NCBI RefSeq assembly: GCF_009765995.1
Contig: NZ_LMUI01000042.1
Span: forward strand, 406,592-470,591
DNA length: 64,000 bases
Direction of reading: 5' to 3'
Source: Methylocapsa sp. S129
GTDB taxonomy: Bacteria; Pseudomonadota; Alphaproteobacteria; Rhizobiales; Beijerinckiaceae
Part shown: positions 1 to 9,389 of the stretch, piece by piece
Numbering within the stretch: position 1 is the stretch's first letter
Layout of the letters: each line of letters starts with the position of its first letter
Translations under genes and position numbers: made by a program
The notes under the pieces: model-generated
Database searches by the model: none
Told to the model about the DNA's origin: nothing
Seen by the model: the letters and a program-made list of their open reading frames with translations, nothing else

Positions 1-394
1 CGAGCGAGGAAACCTGGGCATAGCTATTCCATCCGCAGGCGAAGAAATCTCCGAGCGGCGCCTCCACCGACGGATGTTCCTGATCGTCCCAATACATGCG
101 CAGAATCAGGTCGCGCCAGCGCACGTTGGCCGGCGTCAGCCATATCTGCTGGATGGCGCCGGGGCCCTCGATGTCGGCGAGCAGGCGCGTTTCTCCCGCC
201 TCCATCCGGATCGACGGCGAGATTTTCCAACCTTGCCCGAGATCGCGGGCGTGGATGGCGCCAGTGCCCTCCGTGGCGCGCCCGCCGCCGCCTTTGGCGC
301 CGGAAAAATTTTCCGGGGAGATCGATCGGGTTTTGGCGTCCGACAGCCGGAACAAATTGCTGAGATTCACGCCTAATCCGGAGAAATACGACAT
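1..394 (-). CDS. GH172 / DUF2961 glycoside hydrolase, N-terminal part
   Basis: The gene runs off the left edge of the window; 131 codons from the ATG at 394 are visible. The N-terminus carries LSNLFRLSDAKTRSISPEN, a Gly-rich GAKGGGG segment and RATEGTGA, the opening typical of DUF2961 (glycoside hydrolase family 172). Further in, GPGAIQQIWLT and LRMYWDDQEHPSVEAPLGDF also match the family. Characterised GH172 enzymes act on arabinofuranosyl and fructofuranosyl linkages; the substrate here is not known. It lies 40 bases downstream of the sugar permease genes on the same strand, so it is probably the catabolic gene of that operon. No signal peptide is seen, which fits cytoplasmic cleavage of an imported oligosaccharide. 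Confidence 0.85.
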   Translation of the reverse strand, partial: MSYFSGLGVNLSNLFRLSDAKTRSISPENFSGAKGGGGRATEGTGAIHARDLGQGWKISPSIRMEAGETRLLADIEGPGAIQQIWLTPANVRWRDLILRMYWDDQEHPSVEAPLGDFFACGWNSYAQVSSL

Positions 395-433
395 GGGCGA
401 TCCTGAAGTGAGGGGTTGATCGGAAAGCGGCGC

Positions 434-1300
434 TTATTTGAGGCCGCTGGTCTTAATCGACTCCATGATTTGCCGCTGAAACACGACAAATAAAATGAGC
501 GTTGGCAGCGCCACGACCGTGGAGGCCGCCATGATGTAGTTCCACGATCCCGAATATTGTCCCTGGAAGCTGGCGATGGCGACTTGCACAACCCACAGGT
601 TTCGATCGCTGACGATGGTGAGCGGCCACAAAAATGCATTCCAATTGGCCAGGAAGAACAAGATGGCCAGGGCGGAGAGAATGGGGCGACTGAGCGGCAG
701 GATGACGCTCCAATAGATGCGCCAATAGCCGGCCCCATCCATGATCGCCGCTTCTTCGATCTCGCGCGGCACGCCCAGATAAAACTGCCGCAGCAGAAAG
801 ATGCCGAAAGCGTTGAAGATCGCGGGAATGATCAACCCCGCGTAAGAGTTCAGGAGGCCCAAAGCTTTCACCAGAACGAATAAGGGCACGATGATGACGG
901 GGAGCGACACCAGAAAGGTCGCGAACATCGTCAGGAAGATCGCTTCGCGGCCGGGAAAGCGCAGGCGGGCGAGCGCATAGCCCGCCATCGAGTGCAGCAG
1001 CAGCGCCAGTACGGTCACGGAGGAGGAAACGAAAAACGTGTTGAACAGGAAGCGGAGGAAGTCGAGCTGGGTGAATACGTAAATGAAATTATCGAGGGTC
1101 GGATGCGGCGGCAGAATCCCTGGTCCGAACACTTCGCTCTGCTGTTTGAACGCGGTCGAGAGCATCCAAAGCAGAGGGATGATGGTCATCAGGCCCAGGA
1201 TCAGGCTGCATAGCGACAGGATCGCGGGAACGGCCGCGAAAGTCCCTGATGTGGCCGGCCTTCCCAATCCTGGCGCGCGGGTCTCATTCAAAGCGGCCAC
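434..1300 (-). CDS. Carbohydrate ABC transporter permease (MalG/UgpE type)
   Basis: Inner-membrane permease of a sugar ABC importer, about 288 residues with six predicted membrane segments. The EAA loop that docks the ATPase reads EIEEAAIMDGAGYWRIYW and is followed by SVILPLSRP. I place the start at the GTG at 1300, which overlaps the end of the preceding permease by 17 bases; a longer frame to 1387 would run deep into that gene and reads as non-protein-like. It pairs with the permease at 1284-2237 and the binding protein at 2240-3601. The family assignment is firm, the sugar is unknown. Confidence 0.9.
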   Translation of the reverse strand: MAALNETRAPGLGRPATSGTFAAVPAILSLCSLILGLMTIIPLLWMLSTAFKQQSEVFGPGILPPHPTLDNFIYVFTQLDFLRFLFNTFFVSSSVTVLALLLHSMAGYALARLRFPGREAIFLTMFATFLVSLPVIIVPLFVLVKALGLLNSYAGLIIPAIFNAFGIFLLRQFYLGVPREIEEAAIMDGAGYWRIYWSVILPLSRPILSALAILFFLANWNAFLWPLTIVSDRNLWVVQVAIASFQGQYSGSWNYIMAASTVVALPTLILFVVFQRQIMESIKTSGLK

Positions 1301-2237
1301 CGCGCGTGATGCGAAACAGCAGGAATGTGAAAGCGAGCAGAATCGCGACCAGCGTCGTGGCCATGGCGGCCGCATAGCCGAACTCATTGTACTGAAACGC
1401 CTGCTGGTAGATGTAATAGATGGTGAGTTCGGTGGAATTGGCCGGCCCGCCCTTGGTCATCACGTAAATCAGGTCGAACGCCTGGCCGCCGGCGACCGCC
1501 GTCACCGTCGCCACCAGGAGCACAAAGAAGCTGGTGGTTCGAAGTAGCGGCAAAGTGATGTGGAAGAAGGCGCGGATCGGGTTGGCCCCATCGAGCCAGG
1601 CCGCTTCGTAATATTCCCTGGGAATGTCCTGCAGGCCGCCGAGGAAGATCAGCATATAGAAGCCCATCAGAAACCACAGGCTGACCACGACGACCGAGGC
1701 AAGCGCCAGATCGGGATCGCCAAGCCAGGAAAGGCCGCCGAGCCCGACCAGGGACATCAGCCGGTTCACCGGGCCGATCTTGTCGACGAGCAGCACCTGC
1801 CACACCAAGGCCACGACCACGAGGCTGACCATCTGGGGCAGGAAGAACAAGCTTCGAACCAGGCCCGATATCCGGGAGCGCCGCTGCGCCAGGAGCGCGA
1901 GCCCCAGACCTACGACATAGAGGCTGGGAACCAGCATCAGGACGTAGAAGAGCGTCACCCTGAGGCTTTGGAGGAACAAAGGGTCCAGAAACATCCGGCG
2001 GTAATTGGCGAGCCCGGCGAACCGATATCCGCCAAAACCATCGACTTCGTAGAAACCAAGGCCAAGGGCCAGCAGCATCGGAAGCGCCGCGAATATGGCG
2101 AGGCCGATCGCGTCAGGCGCAATGAATAAATATCCCGCGACGGCTTCGCGCCGACGCATCGACCATGGAGCGCCGCGGGCGGCGCGGCGCCCGGTCGCAG
2201 TTTCGTATTCAACACCCTCCGCGCCGCCAAAAGCCAT
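1284..2237 (-). CDS. Carbohydrate ABC transporter permease (MalF/UgpA type)
   Basis: A 317-residue inner-membrane permease, first of the two in this importer. It has about six membrane helices beginning near residue 33 (GYLFIAPDAIGLAIFAALP) and an EAA loop EYYEAAWLDGANPIRAFFHI followed by TLPLL near the C-terminus. The TKGGPANSTE segment after the fifth helix is typical of MalF/UgpA-type sugar permeases. Its ATG lies two bases after the binding-protein stop codon and its 3' end overlaps the next permease, so the three are almost certainly co-transcribed and translationally coupled. Confidence 0.92.
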   Translation of the reverse strand: MAFGGAEGVEYETATGRRAARGAPWSMRRREAVAGYLFIAPDAIGLAIFAALPMLLALGLGFYEVDGFGGYRFAGLANYRRMFLDPLFLQSLRVTLFYVLMLVPSLYVVGLGLALLAQRRSRISGLVRSLFFLPQMVSLVVVALVWQVLLVDKIGPVNRLMSLVGLGGLSWLGDPDLALASVVVVSLWFLMGFYMLIFLGGLQDIPREYYEAAWLDGANPIRAFFHITLPLLRTTSFFVLLVATVTAVAGGQAFDLIYVMTKGGPANSTELTIYYIYQQAFQYNEFGYAAAMATTLVAILLAFTFLLFRITRGGRFE

Positions 2238-2239
2238 GA

Positions 2240-3601
2240 TCAGAGAATCTTGGCGCCGGTATAGCCTGCCAGAAAAGCGTCGAGCTGCTGCGAGGCCGTC
2301 TCGGCTTGTTTGGCCGGTTCCGCGCCATTGAGCTGGCAGGCCTGAATGGCGTCGGAAACGATCTTGTAAACCTGCGGCGGAACGCGCGGTTCGGCGCGGG
2401 CGCCGGGATAGATTTGCTCGGTGAAGATCTTCATCTGCCCGGTTTCAAAGGCGGCCTTACCCGTATCGAACGCCGATTGACGCGGCGGCATATCGCTTTT
2501 GGCGACCGTGCACCAATCAACCATGCGTTTGAGGGAATCCGGGCTGGCGGACGCAAGGGCCCATGCGCAGAACTGCCCGGCCGCATCGGGGTTCTTGCCC
2601 TTCGCATTGGCCACCATCGCCCAGCCGCCGCCGACCGTGACGTATTTGCCGCCTGGCGGCGTCGGGAGCTTGAATATTCCGTAAGGCACGTCCTTGGCGC
2701 CGCTTTGCAGATTGCTGATGCCCCAGATTCCGCAATTCTGGATGGCGCAATAACCGGAGCCCAGGTTGGGCACGATGTCCCAAACGCCGCCGCCCAGAGG
2801 TTTGCGCGGCGCCGCGCCCGATTTCACCGCGTCTTGCCAGAATTTCAGGGCCTGAATCGTCGCCGGCGCATTGAACGCGCTCTTGCCGTCCGAACCCTGG
2901 ATCTCGCCGCCGCCCTGCCACAGGAACGGATACCAGGTGAAGTTCTGATAATAGCCCGGCATTGTTTCGAACAAGAGACCGAACCGGTCCGAGGTCGTCA
3001 GTTTCTTGCCAATTTCGAGGAGTTGCTCCCACGTCTTGGGCAGATCGTTTTCGTTTAATCCCGCCTTGTCGAAAAAGTCCTTGCGATAATAGAAGGCCAT
3101 CGGTTCGACCTCCATGGGGACGCCATAGATTTTATCGTCGACCTTGCGGCTCGCGATCACGCTTTGAGAGAAGTCGGACCGCGTATGCGCATCGATATAG
3201 GGCGTCAGATCCTGGAGCACGCCGCCATTGTAATAGCGCAGGAAATCGCCCGGGCTGATGAGGAAAATATCCGGCCCTTGCCCCGATGCGAAGGCGGTCG
3301 GCAGTTTGGTCCCGTTCATGTAATCGCCGCTCGGCACGTATTCGAGCTGGATTTTGGCGTCACGCGCGGCGTTCCACGCGGCGACGGCGTCTTCGAACCA
3401 TTGGGATTGAGCGGGAACCGGTCCGCCGGGCGCGTAGAACTGCCAGAAGCTCAGCGTCGTTGTCGCCGCTTTCGCCCGGATGATGGCGGGAAAGCCGGTG
3501 AGCGCGGCCGCGCCGCCCAGAATTGTTCCTCGCCTCAGAAGCTGTCGCCGCGTCAGTTCGCCTGTCGAAGCGGCGCGACCATTTTTCTGCGTTTCCATCA
3601 T
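2240..3601 (-). CDS. Extracellular sugar-binding protein, Tat-exported (UgpB/MalE type)
   Basis: A 453-residue family 1 solute-binding protein that should capture sugar in the periplasm and hand it to the two permeases downstream. The N-terminus holds a twin-arginine signal, TRRQLLRRG, then a hydrophobic stretch ending FPAIIRAKA, so it is probably exported folded. The mature part has the family layout, including FASGQGPDIFLISPGDF and YGVPMEVEPMAFYYRKD. A strong ribosome site (GGGAGGAGC) precedes two adjacent ATG codons at 3601 and 3598. No ATPase gene for this importer is visible; it may lie left of the window, or the importer may borrow a shared MsmX/UgpC-like subunit. Confidence 0.92.
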   Translation of the reverse strand: MMETQKNGRAASTGELTRRQLLRRGTILGGAAALTGFPAIIRAKAATTTLSFWQFYAPGGPVPAQSQWFEDAVAAWNAARDAKIQLEYVPSGDYMNGTKLPTAFASGQGPDIFLISPGDFLRYYNGGVLQDLTPYIDAHTRSDFSQSVIASRKVDDKIYGVPMEVEPMAFYYRKDFFDKAGLNENDLPKTWEQLLEIGKKLTTSDRFGLLFETMPGYYQNFTWYPFLWQGGGEIQGSDGKSAFNAPATIQALKFWQDAVKSGAAPRKPLGGGVWDIVPNLGSGYCAIQNCGIWGISNLQSGAKDVPYGIFKLPTPPGGKYVTVGGGWAMVANAKGKNPDAAGQFCAWALASASPDSLKRMVDWCTVAKSDMPPRQSAFDTGKAAFETGQMKIFTEQIYPGARAEPRVPPQVYKIVSDAIQACQLNGAEPAKQAETASQQLDAFLAGYTGAKIL

Positions 3602-3650
3602 GCTCCTCCCTGATCAAGGGCGCGGTCTTCGCCGCGCCCGATATTTGAAT

Positions 3651-3668
3651 ATCTGAAACGTTTCAGAT
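3651..3668. promoter_or_regulatory. Perfect 18-bp palindrome, predicted LacI-family operator
   Basis: ATCTGAAACGTTTCAGAT is a perfect palindrome centred on CG, the usual form of LacI/GalR-family operators. It lies between the divergent binding-protein operon (ATG at 3601) and the LacI-family gene (ATG at 3705), about 50 and 37 bases from the two starts, so one bound dimer could control both directions. The palindrome is seen directly; its binding protein is inferred from position and centre sequence. Confidence 0.8.
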
Positions 3669-3704
3669 AACCTACAGAGAGGCTTCTCTTTTGGCAATGG
3701 AATT

Positions 3705-4706
3705 ATGAAGACGCTTAAAGACGTGGCCTTGCGGGCCGGCGTATCGATCGCTTCCGTATCCACGGTGATCAACAATACGGCGGCGGTCAGCCCCGCCATG
3801 CGCAAAAAGGTCGAGCGCGCCGTCGCCGATCTCGGCTACATTCCCCACGCCTTGGCGCGCAACCTCAAGATGGGGCGCGTCAATGTCATCGGACTGATCC
3901 TGCCCGACATCGCCAACCCGCACTTTTCGGAACTGGCGAGCGCGATCGAAGTGGCTTGCGACAGCGCGGGCTTCAGCCTGATGCTTTGCAACACGAGCGA
4001 TAATGCCGAGAAAGAAGTGCGGCATTTGCGCATGATGCGGGCCCAGCGCGTCGCCGGCGTGATCTTTGTGCCCGGCGGCAGCCCAACGCACGACACCGAG
4101 GCGCTCGGCCGCCTTCTCGAAGGCCCGGCGGTCCTGCTCGACCGCGCCTTTGCGAGCCTCGCGCTCGATTGCGTTCTGCTCGACAATGTCGAGGCTGGCC
4201 GCCTCGCGGCGGATCATCTCGTTCAAAATGGCCACAGACGGATCGGCATTGTCGCAGGGCCTCCCCATCTCCAGATTTCACAGGATCGCGTCGCCGGATG
4301 CCGGGCGGCGATGCGCGCGCATGGATTGCCGTTCGAAGAGAGCTTGGTCGTTGACGGCGGCTTCCGCCCGGAACTCGCCTATCACGCAACGCGCGCCGTG
4401 CTGCGCCGACGAGCGCGCCCCACGGCGGTGATCGCCACCAGCAATCATACGACTGTCGGTGTTATGAAGGCGCTCGCGGAGCTGGGATTGCGCTGCCCCG
4501 CCGATGTCTCGGTCGCCGCCATCGACGATTTCACATGGGCCGAGGGATTTGCGCCGCGCCTGACGGCTGTCGCGCAACCGATCGAAGCCATGGGGCAGGA
4601 AGCGGTGCGCCGTCTTCTGGCCCGTAGCGATTCCAGAGCTTCTCCCCAATGCGTGGTCCTGCCTCCCCGGCTCATCATTCGCGACTCGACGCGCGTCCTG
4701 GAATAA
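3705..4706 (+). CDS. LacI-family transcriptional regulator
   Basis: A 333-residue repressor. Residues 1-58 form the LacI helix-turn-helix and hinge: TLKDVALRAGVSIASVSTVI, then the hinge helix HALARNLKMGR. The recognition helix carries VSTVIN in place of the common VSRVLN. Residues 60-330 form a type I periplasmic-binding-like effector domain (VNVIGLILPDIANPHFSEL; AIDDFTWAEGF; LTAVAQPIEAMGQEAVRRLL). It is divergent from the sugar importer and GH172 operon and the palindrome at 3651-3668 lies between, so it is most likely their local repressor, released by an imported sugar. Confidence 0.93.
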   Translation: MKTLKDVALRAGVSIASVSTVINNTAAVSPAMRKKVERAVADLGYIPHALARNLKMGRVNVIGLILPDIANPHFSELASAIEVACDSAGFSLMLCNTSDNAEKEVRHLRMMRAQRVAGVIFVPGGSPTHDTEALGRLLEGPAVLLDRAFASLALDCVLLDNVEAGRLAADHLVQNGHRRIGIVAGPPHLQISQDRVAGCRAAMRAHGLPFEESLVVDGGFRPELAYHATRAVLRRRARPTAVIATSNHTTVGVMKALAELGLRCPADVSVAAIDDFTWAEGFAPRLTAVAQPIEAMGQEAVRRLLARSDSRASPQCVVLPPRLIIRDSTRVLE

Positions 4707-4742
4707 GGCTCGCCGCCATCGCTCTTGTCCTGAGTGCGAACC

Positions 4743-4970
4743 TTATCCCCCCGATCCGGCCGGCTGGGCGAGTTCCTCGCAATTCCTGCGGCCGGAATTG
4801 AGGCAATTCTCCAGCTTGCGGCGGGCGTCGAGCGACATCACGACCCAGATAATCGCGATCGCCAGCGCCAGCAGGAAGGCGGCGGCGGCCAGATTGACGA
4901 ACACGCGGTGTTGCCGGTCTTCGGTTTCCTCGGAGGACGGCTCGGAGCCAGGGGACTCCTCTGGGCTCAC
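4743..4970 (-). CDS. Small single-pass membrane protein, coupled to dxs
   Basis: A 75-residue protein of unknown function. It has an acidic, Ser/Glu-rich N-terminus (residues 1-20), one membrane helix at about 26-46 ([19 protein letters not shown]), and a short tail with two cysteines. The GTG start at 4970 overlaps the TGA of dxs in a GTGA arrangement, so it is probably translated by ribosomes finishing dxs. The overlap and clean topology support a real gene. No function is assigned; the link to isoprenoid synthesis is positional only. Confidence 0.65.
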   Translation of the reverse strand: MSPEESPGSEPSSEETEDRQHRVFVNLAAAAFLLALAIAIIWVVMSLDARRKLENCLNSGRRNCEELAQPAGSGG

Positions 4971-6886
4971 GCGATCCGGCTCTTGGCCGCTCCGGCCATG
5001 CCGCCCAGCGCTTCCAGCGCTTTGGCGACGATCGCTTTGGCGTCGAGGCCCGCCCGCGCATAAAGCCGGTCGGGCTTGTCGTGGTCGAGAAAGACGTCGG
5101 GCAAGGTCATGGTCCGGATCTTCAGGCCGCGGTCGAGCGCGCCGTTTTCCGCCAGCAGGCCAAGAACATGCGAGCCAAAGCCGCCGATCGAGCCTTCTTC
5201 GATGGTGATGAGCAATTCGTGGGTCCTGGCGAGGCGTAGCACGAGTTCGCGATCGAGCGGTTTGGCGAAGCGCGCATCGGCGACCGTCGTCGAAAGGCCG
5301 CGCGCGGCAAGATCCTCGGCCGCCTTCAGCGCTTCGGCCAGGCGCGTGCCGAGCGACAGGATCGCGATGCGCGACCCCTCGCGCATGACGCGGCCCTTGC
5401 CGATCTCCAGCGGGATTCCGCGCTCGGGCATTTCCACGCCGACGCCATCGCCGCGCGGATAGCGCATCGCGATCGGGCCTGAATCATGGGCGGCGCAGGT
5501 CGCCGTCATATGCACCAGTTCCGCCTCGTCGGCCGCCGCCATGACAACCATATTGGGCAGGCAGGCGAGATAGGCGACGTCGAAGGCCCCGGCATGGGTC
5601 GCGCCATCGGCGCCCACCAGGCCGGCCCGGTCGATGGCGAAGCGCACCGGCAGGTTCTGGATCGCGACGTCATGCACCACCTGGTCATAGCCGCGCTGCA
5701 GAAAGGTCGAATAGATCGCGCAGAACGGCTTGTAGCCCTCGCTCGCCAGCCCGGCGGCGAAAGTCACCGCATGCTGTTCGGCGATGCCGACATCGAAAGT
5801 GCGGTCGGGGTAGGCGGCCTCGAAATGGTCGAGCCCGGTGCCTCCGGGCATGGCGGCGGTGATGGCGACGATCTTGTCGTCGCGGGCCGCCTCGTCGATC
5901 AGCGCATTGGCGAACACGCGGGTATAGGCGGGCGCATTGGCTTTGGGCTTGGCCTGCGCGCCGGTGACCACATCGAAGGCGTTGACGCCGTGATATTTGT
6001 CGGGCGACGCTTCGGCGGGACCATAGCCCTTGCCCTTCTTGGTCACGACATGAACAAGCACAGGGCCGTTGGGCAGGTCGCGCACATTTTTCAGGACGGG
6101 CAGGAGATGGTCGAGATTGTGGCCATCGACCGGCCCGACATAGAAGAAGCCGAGCTCCTCGAACAAAGTGCCGCCGGTCCAGAAGCCGCGGCTGTATTCT
6201 TCGGTCAGGCGCGCCTTGTCATAGAAGAATTTGGGCAGGCGCTTGGCGAGCTGCTTGGCGGTCTCGCGGATCGAGCGATAGGTCTGGCTGGAAACGAGGC
6301 GCGCCAGATAGGCCGACATGGCGCCGGTCGGCGGCGCGATCGACATGTCATTGTCGTTGAGGATGACGATCAGGCGCGAATGCAGGGCGCCGGCATTGTT
6401 CATCGCCTCATAGGCCATGCCAGCCGACATGGCGCCATCGCCGATGACGGCGATGACGTGATTGTCGCCATGCGACAGATCGCGCGCCATCGCCATGCCA
6501 AGCGCCGCCGAGATCGAGGTCGAGGAATGGGCGGCGCCGAAAGGATCGTATTCGCTCTCGACCCGCCTGGTGAAGCCGGAAAGGCCGCCGCCCTGGCGCA
6601 AGGTGCGAATGCGGTCGCGGCGCCCGGTGAGAATTTTGTGCGGATAGGCCTGGTGCCCGACATCCCAAATGATGCGATCGCGCGGCGTATCGAAGACATA
6701 ATGCAGGGCGAGCGTCAGTTCGACGACGCCCAGTCCCGCGCCGAGATGGCCGCCCGTGACCGAAACGGCGTTGATCGTCTCGGTGCGCAACTGATCGGCG
6801 AGGGCGCGTAGATCGCTCTCGGGCATCGCGCGCAAATCTTCGGGCGTCTGGATTTTATCGAGAAGAGGCGTTTCGGAAACCGTCAC
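4967..6886 (-). CDS. dxs: 1-deoxy-D-xylulose-5-phosphate synthase
   Basis: Condenses pyruvate and glyceraldehyde 3-phosphate with thiamine diphosphate to form DXP, the first step of the MEP isoprenoid pathway and a precursor source for thiamine and pyridoxal. About 640 residues, normal for the family. Visible landmarks are [36 protein letters not shown], the TPP motif [18 protein letters not shown], and [15 protein letters not shown] of the transketolase-like domain. I prefer the GTG at 6886, preceded by AAGGGG, giving [12 protein letters not shown]; an in-frame ATG at 6907 would add seven residues. The stop overlaps the start of the small membrane gene at 4970. Confidence 0.97.
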   Translation of the reverse strand: MTVSETPLLDKIQTPEDLRAMPESDLRALADQLRTETINAVSVTGGHLGAGLGVVELTLALHYVFDTPRDRIIWDVGHQAYPHKILTGRRDRIRTLRQGGGLSGFTRRVESEYDPFGAAHSSTSISAALGMAMARDLSHGDNHVIAVIGDGAMSAGMAYEAMNNAGALHSRLIVILNDNDMSIAPPTGAMSAYLARLVSSQTYRSIRETAKQLAKRLPKFFYDKARLTEEYSRGFWTGGTLFEELGFFYVGPVDGHNLDHLLPVLKNVRDLPNGPVLVHVVTKKGKGYGPAEASPDKYHGVNAFDVVTGAQAKPKANAPAYTRVFANALIDEAARDDKIVAITAAMPGGTGLDHFEAAYPDRTFDVGIAEQHAVTFAAGLASEGYKPFCAIYSTFLQRGYDQVVHDVAIQNLPVRFAIDRAGLVGADGATHAGAFDVAYLACLPNMVVMAAADEAELVHMTATCAAHDSGPIAMRYPRGDGVGVEMPERGIPLEIGKGRVMREGSRIAILSLGTRLAEALKAAEDLAARGLSTTVADARFAKPLDRELVLRLARTHELLITIEEGSIGGFGSHVLGLLAENGALDRGLKIRTMTLPDVFLDHDKPDRLYARAGLDAKAIVAKALEALGGMAGAAKSRIA

Positions 6887-6907
6887 CAATATCCCCTTGC
6901 CCCACAT

Positions 6908-7219
6908 TCCCGTTCCGCGCCGGAAGGTCCGGCCGCTGCAAATGAGGCGAGGGTTACACCAGAATGGCGCTCGGCGCCAATTGTTGGCCGAACGGGGGCG
7001 CGCTAGAGGCCGGATAGTGGCGCGGCGGCAAAGGGTTACGTCGAATCGTGGCGAAAGCGCGCATCCGCCGTTGGAGGCGCGCCTTGACGCTCAAGTCCGC
7101 TTTGGCCATTCTGACGGGGAAAGTCAGCCAGATAACAATTCGGCTCACATTCGGGGGGATTCGCGGCGCCGGCGCGCCAATAATCGTCCCCTTTTCCTCA
7201 AGCTTGGCCCGGAGCGGCA
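6908..7219. other. Intergenic region between dxs and the Liv-type importer
   Basis: About 310 bases between divergent genes, expected to hold promoters for dxs and for the binding protein at 7220. I see no convincing RNA, palindrome or riboswitch. Small open frames here have no family features. Confidence 0.4.
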
Positions 7220-8407
7220 ATGACCCATTTCATCAAAGGCCTCGCTGTCGCGGCGGCCGTTCTGAGCGGCGCTGGCGCCGCGAGCGCGGCCGATCTCAAT
7301 ATTGCGCTGATTTATGGGCGGACGGGACCGCTTGAGGCCTATGCGAAACAGACGGAAAACGGCCTGCGGCTCGGCTTGGAATATGCGACCAAAGGGTCGA
7401 TGGAAGTCGACGGGCGCAAGATCAACATCATTCTCAAGGACGATCAGAGCAAGCCGGATCTGGCCAAAACCGCGCTCGCCGAAGCTTATGAAGACGATCA
7501 CGCTGATATTGCGATCGGCACCTCTTCGTCGGCGGCGGCGATCGCCATGCTGCCGGTCGCCGACGAGCATAAGAAAATCCTGATCGTCGAGCCGGCCGTC
7601 GCCGACCAGATCACCGGCGACAAATGGAACCGCTACATCTTCCGCACGGGGCGCAATTCGTCGCAGGACGCGATTTCGAACGCGGTGGCGATCGGCAAGC
7701 CGGGCGTCTATGTCGCGACGCTCGGACAGGACTATGCCTTCGGGCGCGACGGCGTCGCCGCCTTCAAGGAAGCGCTCGTCAAAACGGGCGCGACCCTCGT
7801 GACGGAAGAATATGCGCCGGCCAACACGACCGACTTCACCGCCTCCGCCCAGCGCCTGTTCGACGCGCTCAAAGACAAGCCCGGCCGTAAGATCATCTGG
7901 GTGATCTGGGCGGGCGGCGTCAATCCGCTCGATAAGCTGCAGGACCTCGATCCCGGCCGCTACGGCATCGAAATCTCGACGGGGGGCAATATTCTTCCCG
8001 CGCTCGCCGCCTATAAGAGGTTCCCGGGTCTCGAAGGCGCGGCCTATTATTACTATGGCATCCCCAAAAATCCGATCAATGACTGGCTGGTCGCCGAGCA
8101 TCAGAAGCGCTTCAACGCGCCGCCTGATTTCTTCACCTGCGGCGGCTTTGCCGCGGCGATGGCGGTGGTCGCGGCGGTCGAGAAAGCCAAATCGACCGAT
8201 AGCGAAAAGCTGATTGCCGCGATGGAGGGCATGCAATTCGAGACGCCCAAGGGCGCGATGATTTTCCGCAAAGAAGATCATCAGGCGCTGCAATCGATGT
8301 ACGCGTTCAAGATCAAGGTCGATCCGGCGGTCGCCTGGGCGATTCCTGAGCTTGTGCGCGAATTGAAGATCGAAGACATGACGATCCCGATCCGCAACAA
8401 GCCATGA
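7220..8407 (+). CDS. ABC importer substrate-binding protein (LivJ-like, type I)
   Basis: A 395-residue periplasmic binding protein with a cleavable Sec signal (residues 1-23, ending GAGAASA). The mature start DLNIALIYGRTGPLEAYAKQ and the segments LKDDQSKPDLA and ATLGQDYAFGRDGVAAFKE are typical of Peripla_BP_6 proteins of branched-chain amino acid and amide importers. It leads a complete importer: two ATPases and two permeases follow. The ligand may be an amino acid, an amide or an aromatic acid; sequence alone does not decide. Confidence 0.9.
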   Translation: MTHFIKGLAVAAAVLSGAGAASAADLNIALIYGRTGPLEAYAKQTENGLRLGLEYATKGSMEVDGRKINIILKDDQSKPDLAKTALAEAYEDDHADIAIGTSSSAAAIAMLPVADEHKKILIVEPAVADQITGDKWNRYIFRTGRNSSQDAISNAVAIGKPGVYVATLGQDYAFGRDGVAAFKEALVKTGATLVTEEYAPANTTDFTASAQRLFDALKDKPGRKIIWVIWAGGVNPLDKLQDLDPGRYGIEISTGGNILPALAAYKRFPGLEGAAYYYYGIPKNPINDWLVAEHQKRFNAPPDFFTCGGFAAAMAVVAAVEKAKSTDSEKLIAAMEGMQFETPKGAMIFRKEDHQALQSMYAFKIKVDPAVAWAIPELVRELKIEDMTIPIRNKP

Positions 8408-8417
8408 GGCAGGGGCG

Positions 8418-8588
8418 TTTGCCCCTTCTCCCGCTGCGCGGGAGAAGGCGTCATGCGGAGCATGACGGATGAGGGCCGGTCGGCGTGATGGTCCCAATTC
8501 GGATGCGGTTCGGGGTCGCGCCCAGCTTAACCGCCCTCATCCGACCCGACTTCGTCGGGCCACCTTCTCCCGCGAAGCGGGAGAAGGG
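8418..8588. repeat. Pair of REP-like hairpins between livJ- and livG-like genes
   Basis: Two copies of a short palindrome with outer arms CCTTCTCCCGC and GCGGGAGAAGG lie at about 8422-8448 and 8563-8587, and ATGAGGG/CCCTCAT segments between them also pair. A third copy is at 18498-18526. Such REP-like hairpins between genes are common in alphaproteobacteria and may stabilise mRNA 3' ends or lower readthrough from the binding-protein gene into the transporter genes. Confidence 0.8.
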
Positions 8589-8621
8589 GCGCGCGCGCGC
8601 TTGCCGACAAAATAACGTCCT

Positions 8622-9389
8622 ATGACCCCCTCCCTTGAAACCAAAGACCTCACCATCCGGTTCGGCGGCCATGTCGCGGTCGACGCGGTGTCTTGCGCGT
8701 TTCGTCCGGGCGAGCTGACTGCGATCGTCGGTCCCAATGGCGCTGGCAAGACCACTTATTTCAACCTGATGTCGGGCCAGTTGCGCGCGACCTCCGGCAA
8801 CGTGTTTCTCAACGGCGCCGACATCACGGGCCAAAGCGCGCCGCAGCGGGCGCGCGCCGGGATCGGGCGCGCTTTTCAGCTCACCAATCTTTTCCCCAAT
8901 TTGAGCGTTCTCGAAAATGTCCGCCTCGCCGTGCAGGCGCGGGCCGGCGTGCATTATGAGATGACGCGTCCCTGGATGCTGCGCCGCGACCTGATCGAAC
9001 GGGCGAACGGCGTTCTCGACGAGGTCGCGCTGGCGCCCAAGCGCGATCAGGCCGCCGCCTCGCTTTCGCATGGCGACCAGCGCAAACTCGAAGTCGCGCT
9101 GATGATGGCGCTGGAGCCCGATATCTTCATGTTCGACGAGCCGACGGCGGGAATGAGCGTCGACGAGGTTCCCGTCGTGCTCGATCTCATCGCGCGGCTG
9201 AAAGCGGACACAACCAAGACGATCCTGCTCGTCGAGCATAAGATGGATGTCGTGCGTTCGCTCGCCGACCGCATCATCGTCCTGCATAACGGACAGCTTG
9301 TCGCCGACGGCGAGCCTGGCGCCGTCATCGCTTTGCCGATCGTGCAGGAGGCGTATCTGGGCGCCGCGCCAAGGGCGAGGACGTCATGA
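8622..9389 (+). CDS. ABC importer ATP-binding protein (LivG-like)
   Basis: A 255-residue cytoplasmic ATPase of a branched-chain-type importer. Walker A is GPNGAGKTTYFN near residue 40, the signature region is LSHGDQRKLEVALMMAL, and Walker B is IFMFDEPTAGMS. The C-terminal AYLGAA tail is typical of LivG. The signature has SHGD instead of SGGQ, a substitution usual for LivG. Its stop overlaps the LivF-like start by four bases. It should pair with LivF to drive the two permeases downstream. Confidence 0.93.
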   Translation: MTPSLETKDLTIRFGGHVAVDAVSCAFRPGELTAIVGPNGAGKTTYFNLMSGQLRATSGNVFLNGADITGQSAPQRARAGIGRAFQLTNLFPNLSVLENVRLAVQARAGVHYEMTRPWMLRRDLIERANGVLDEVALAPKRDQAAASLSHGDQRKLEVALMMALEPDIFMFDEPTAGMSVDEVPVVLDLIARLKADTTKTILLVEHKMDVVRSLADRIIVLHNGQLVADGEPGAVIALPIVQEAYLGAAPRARTS

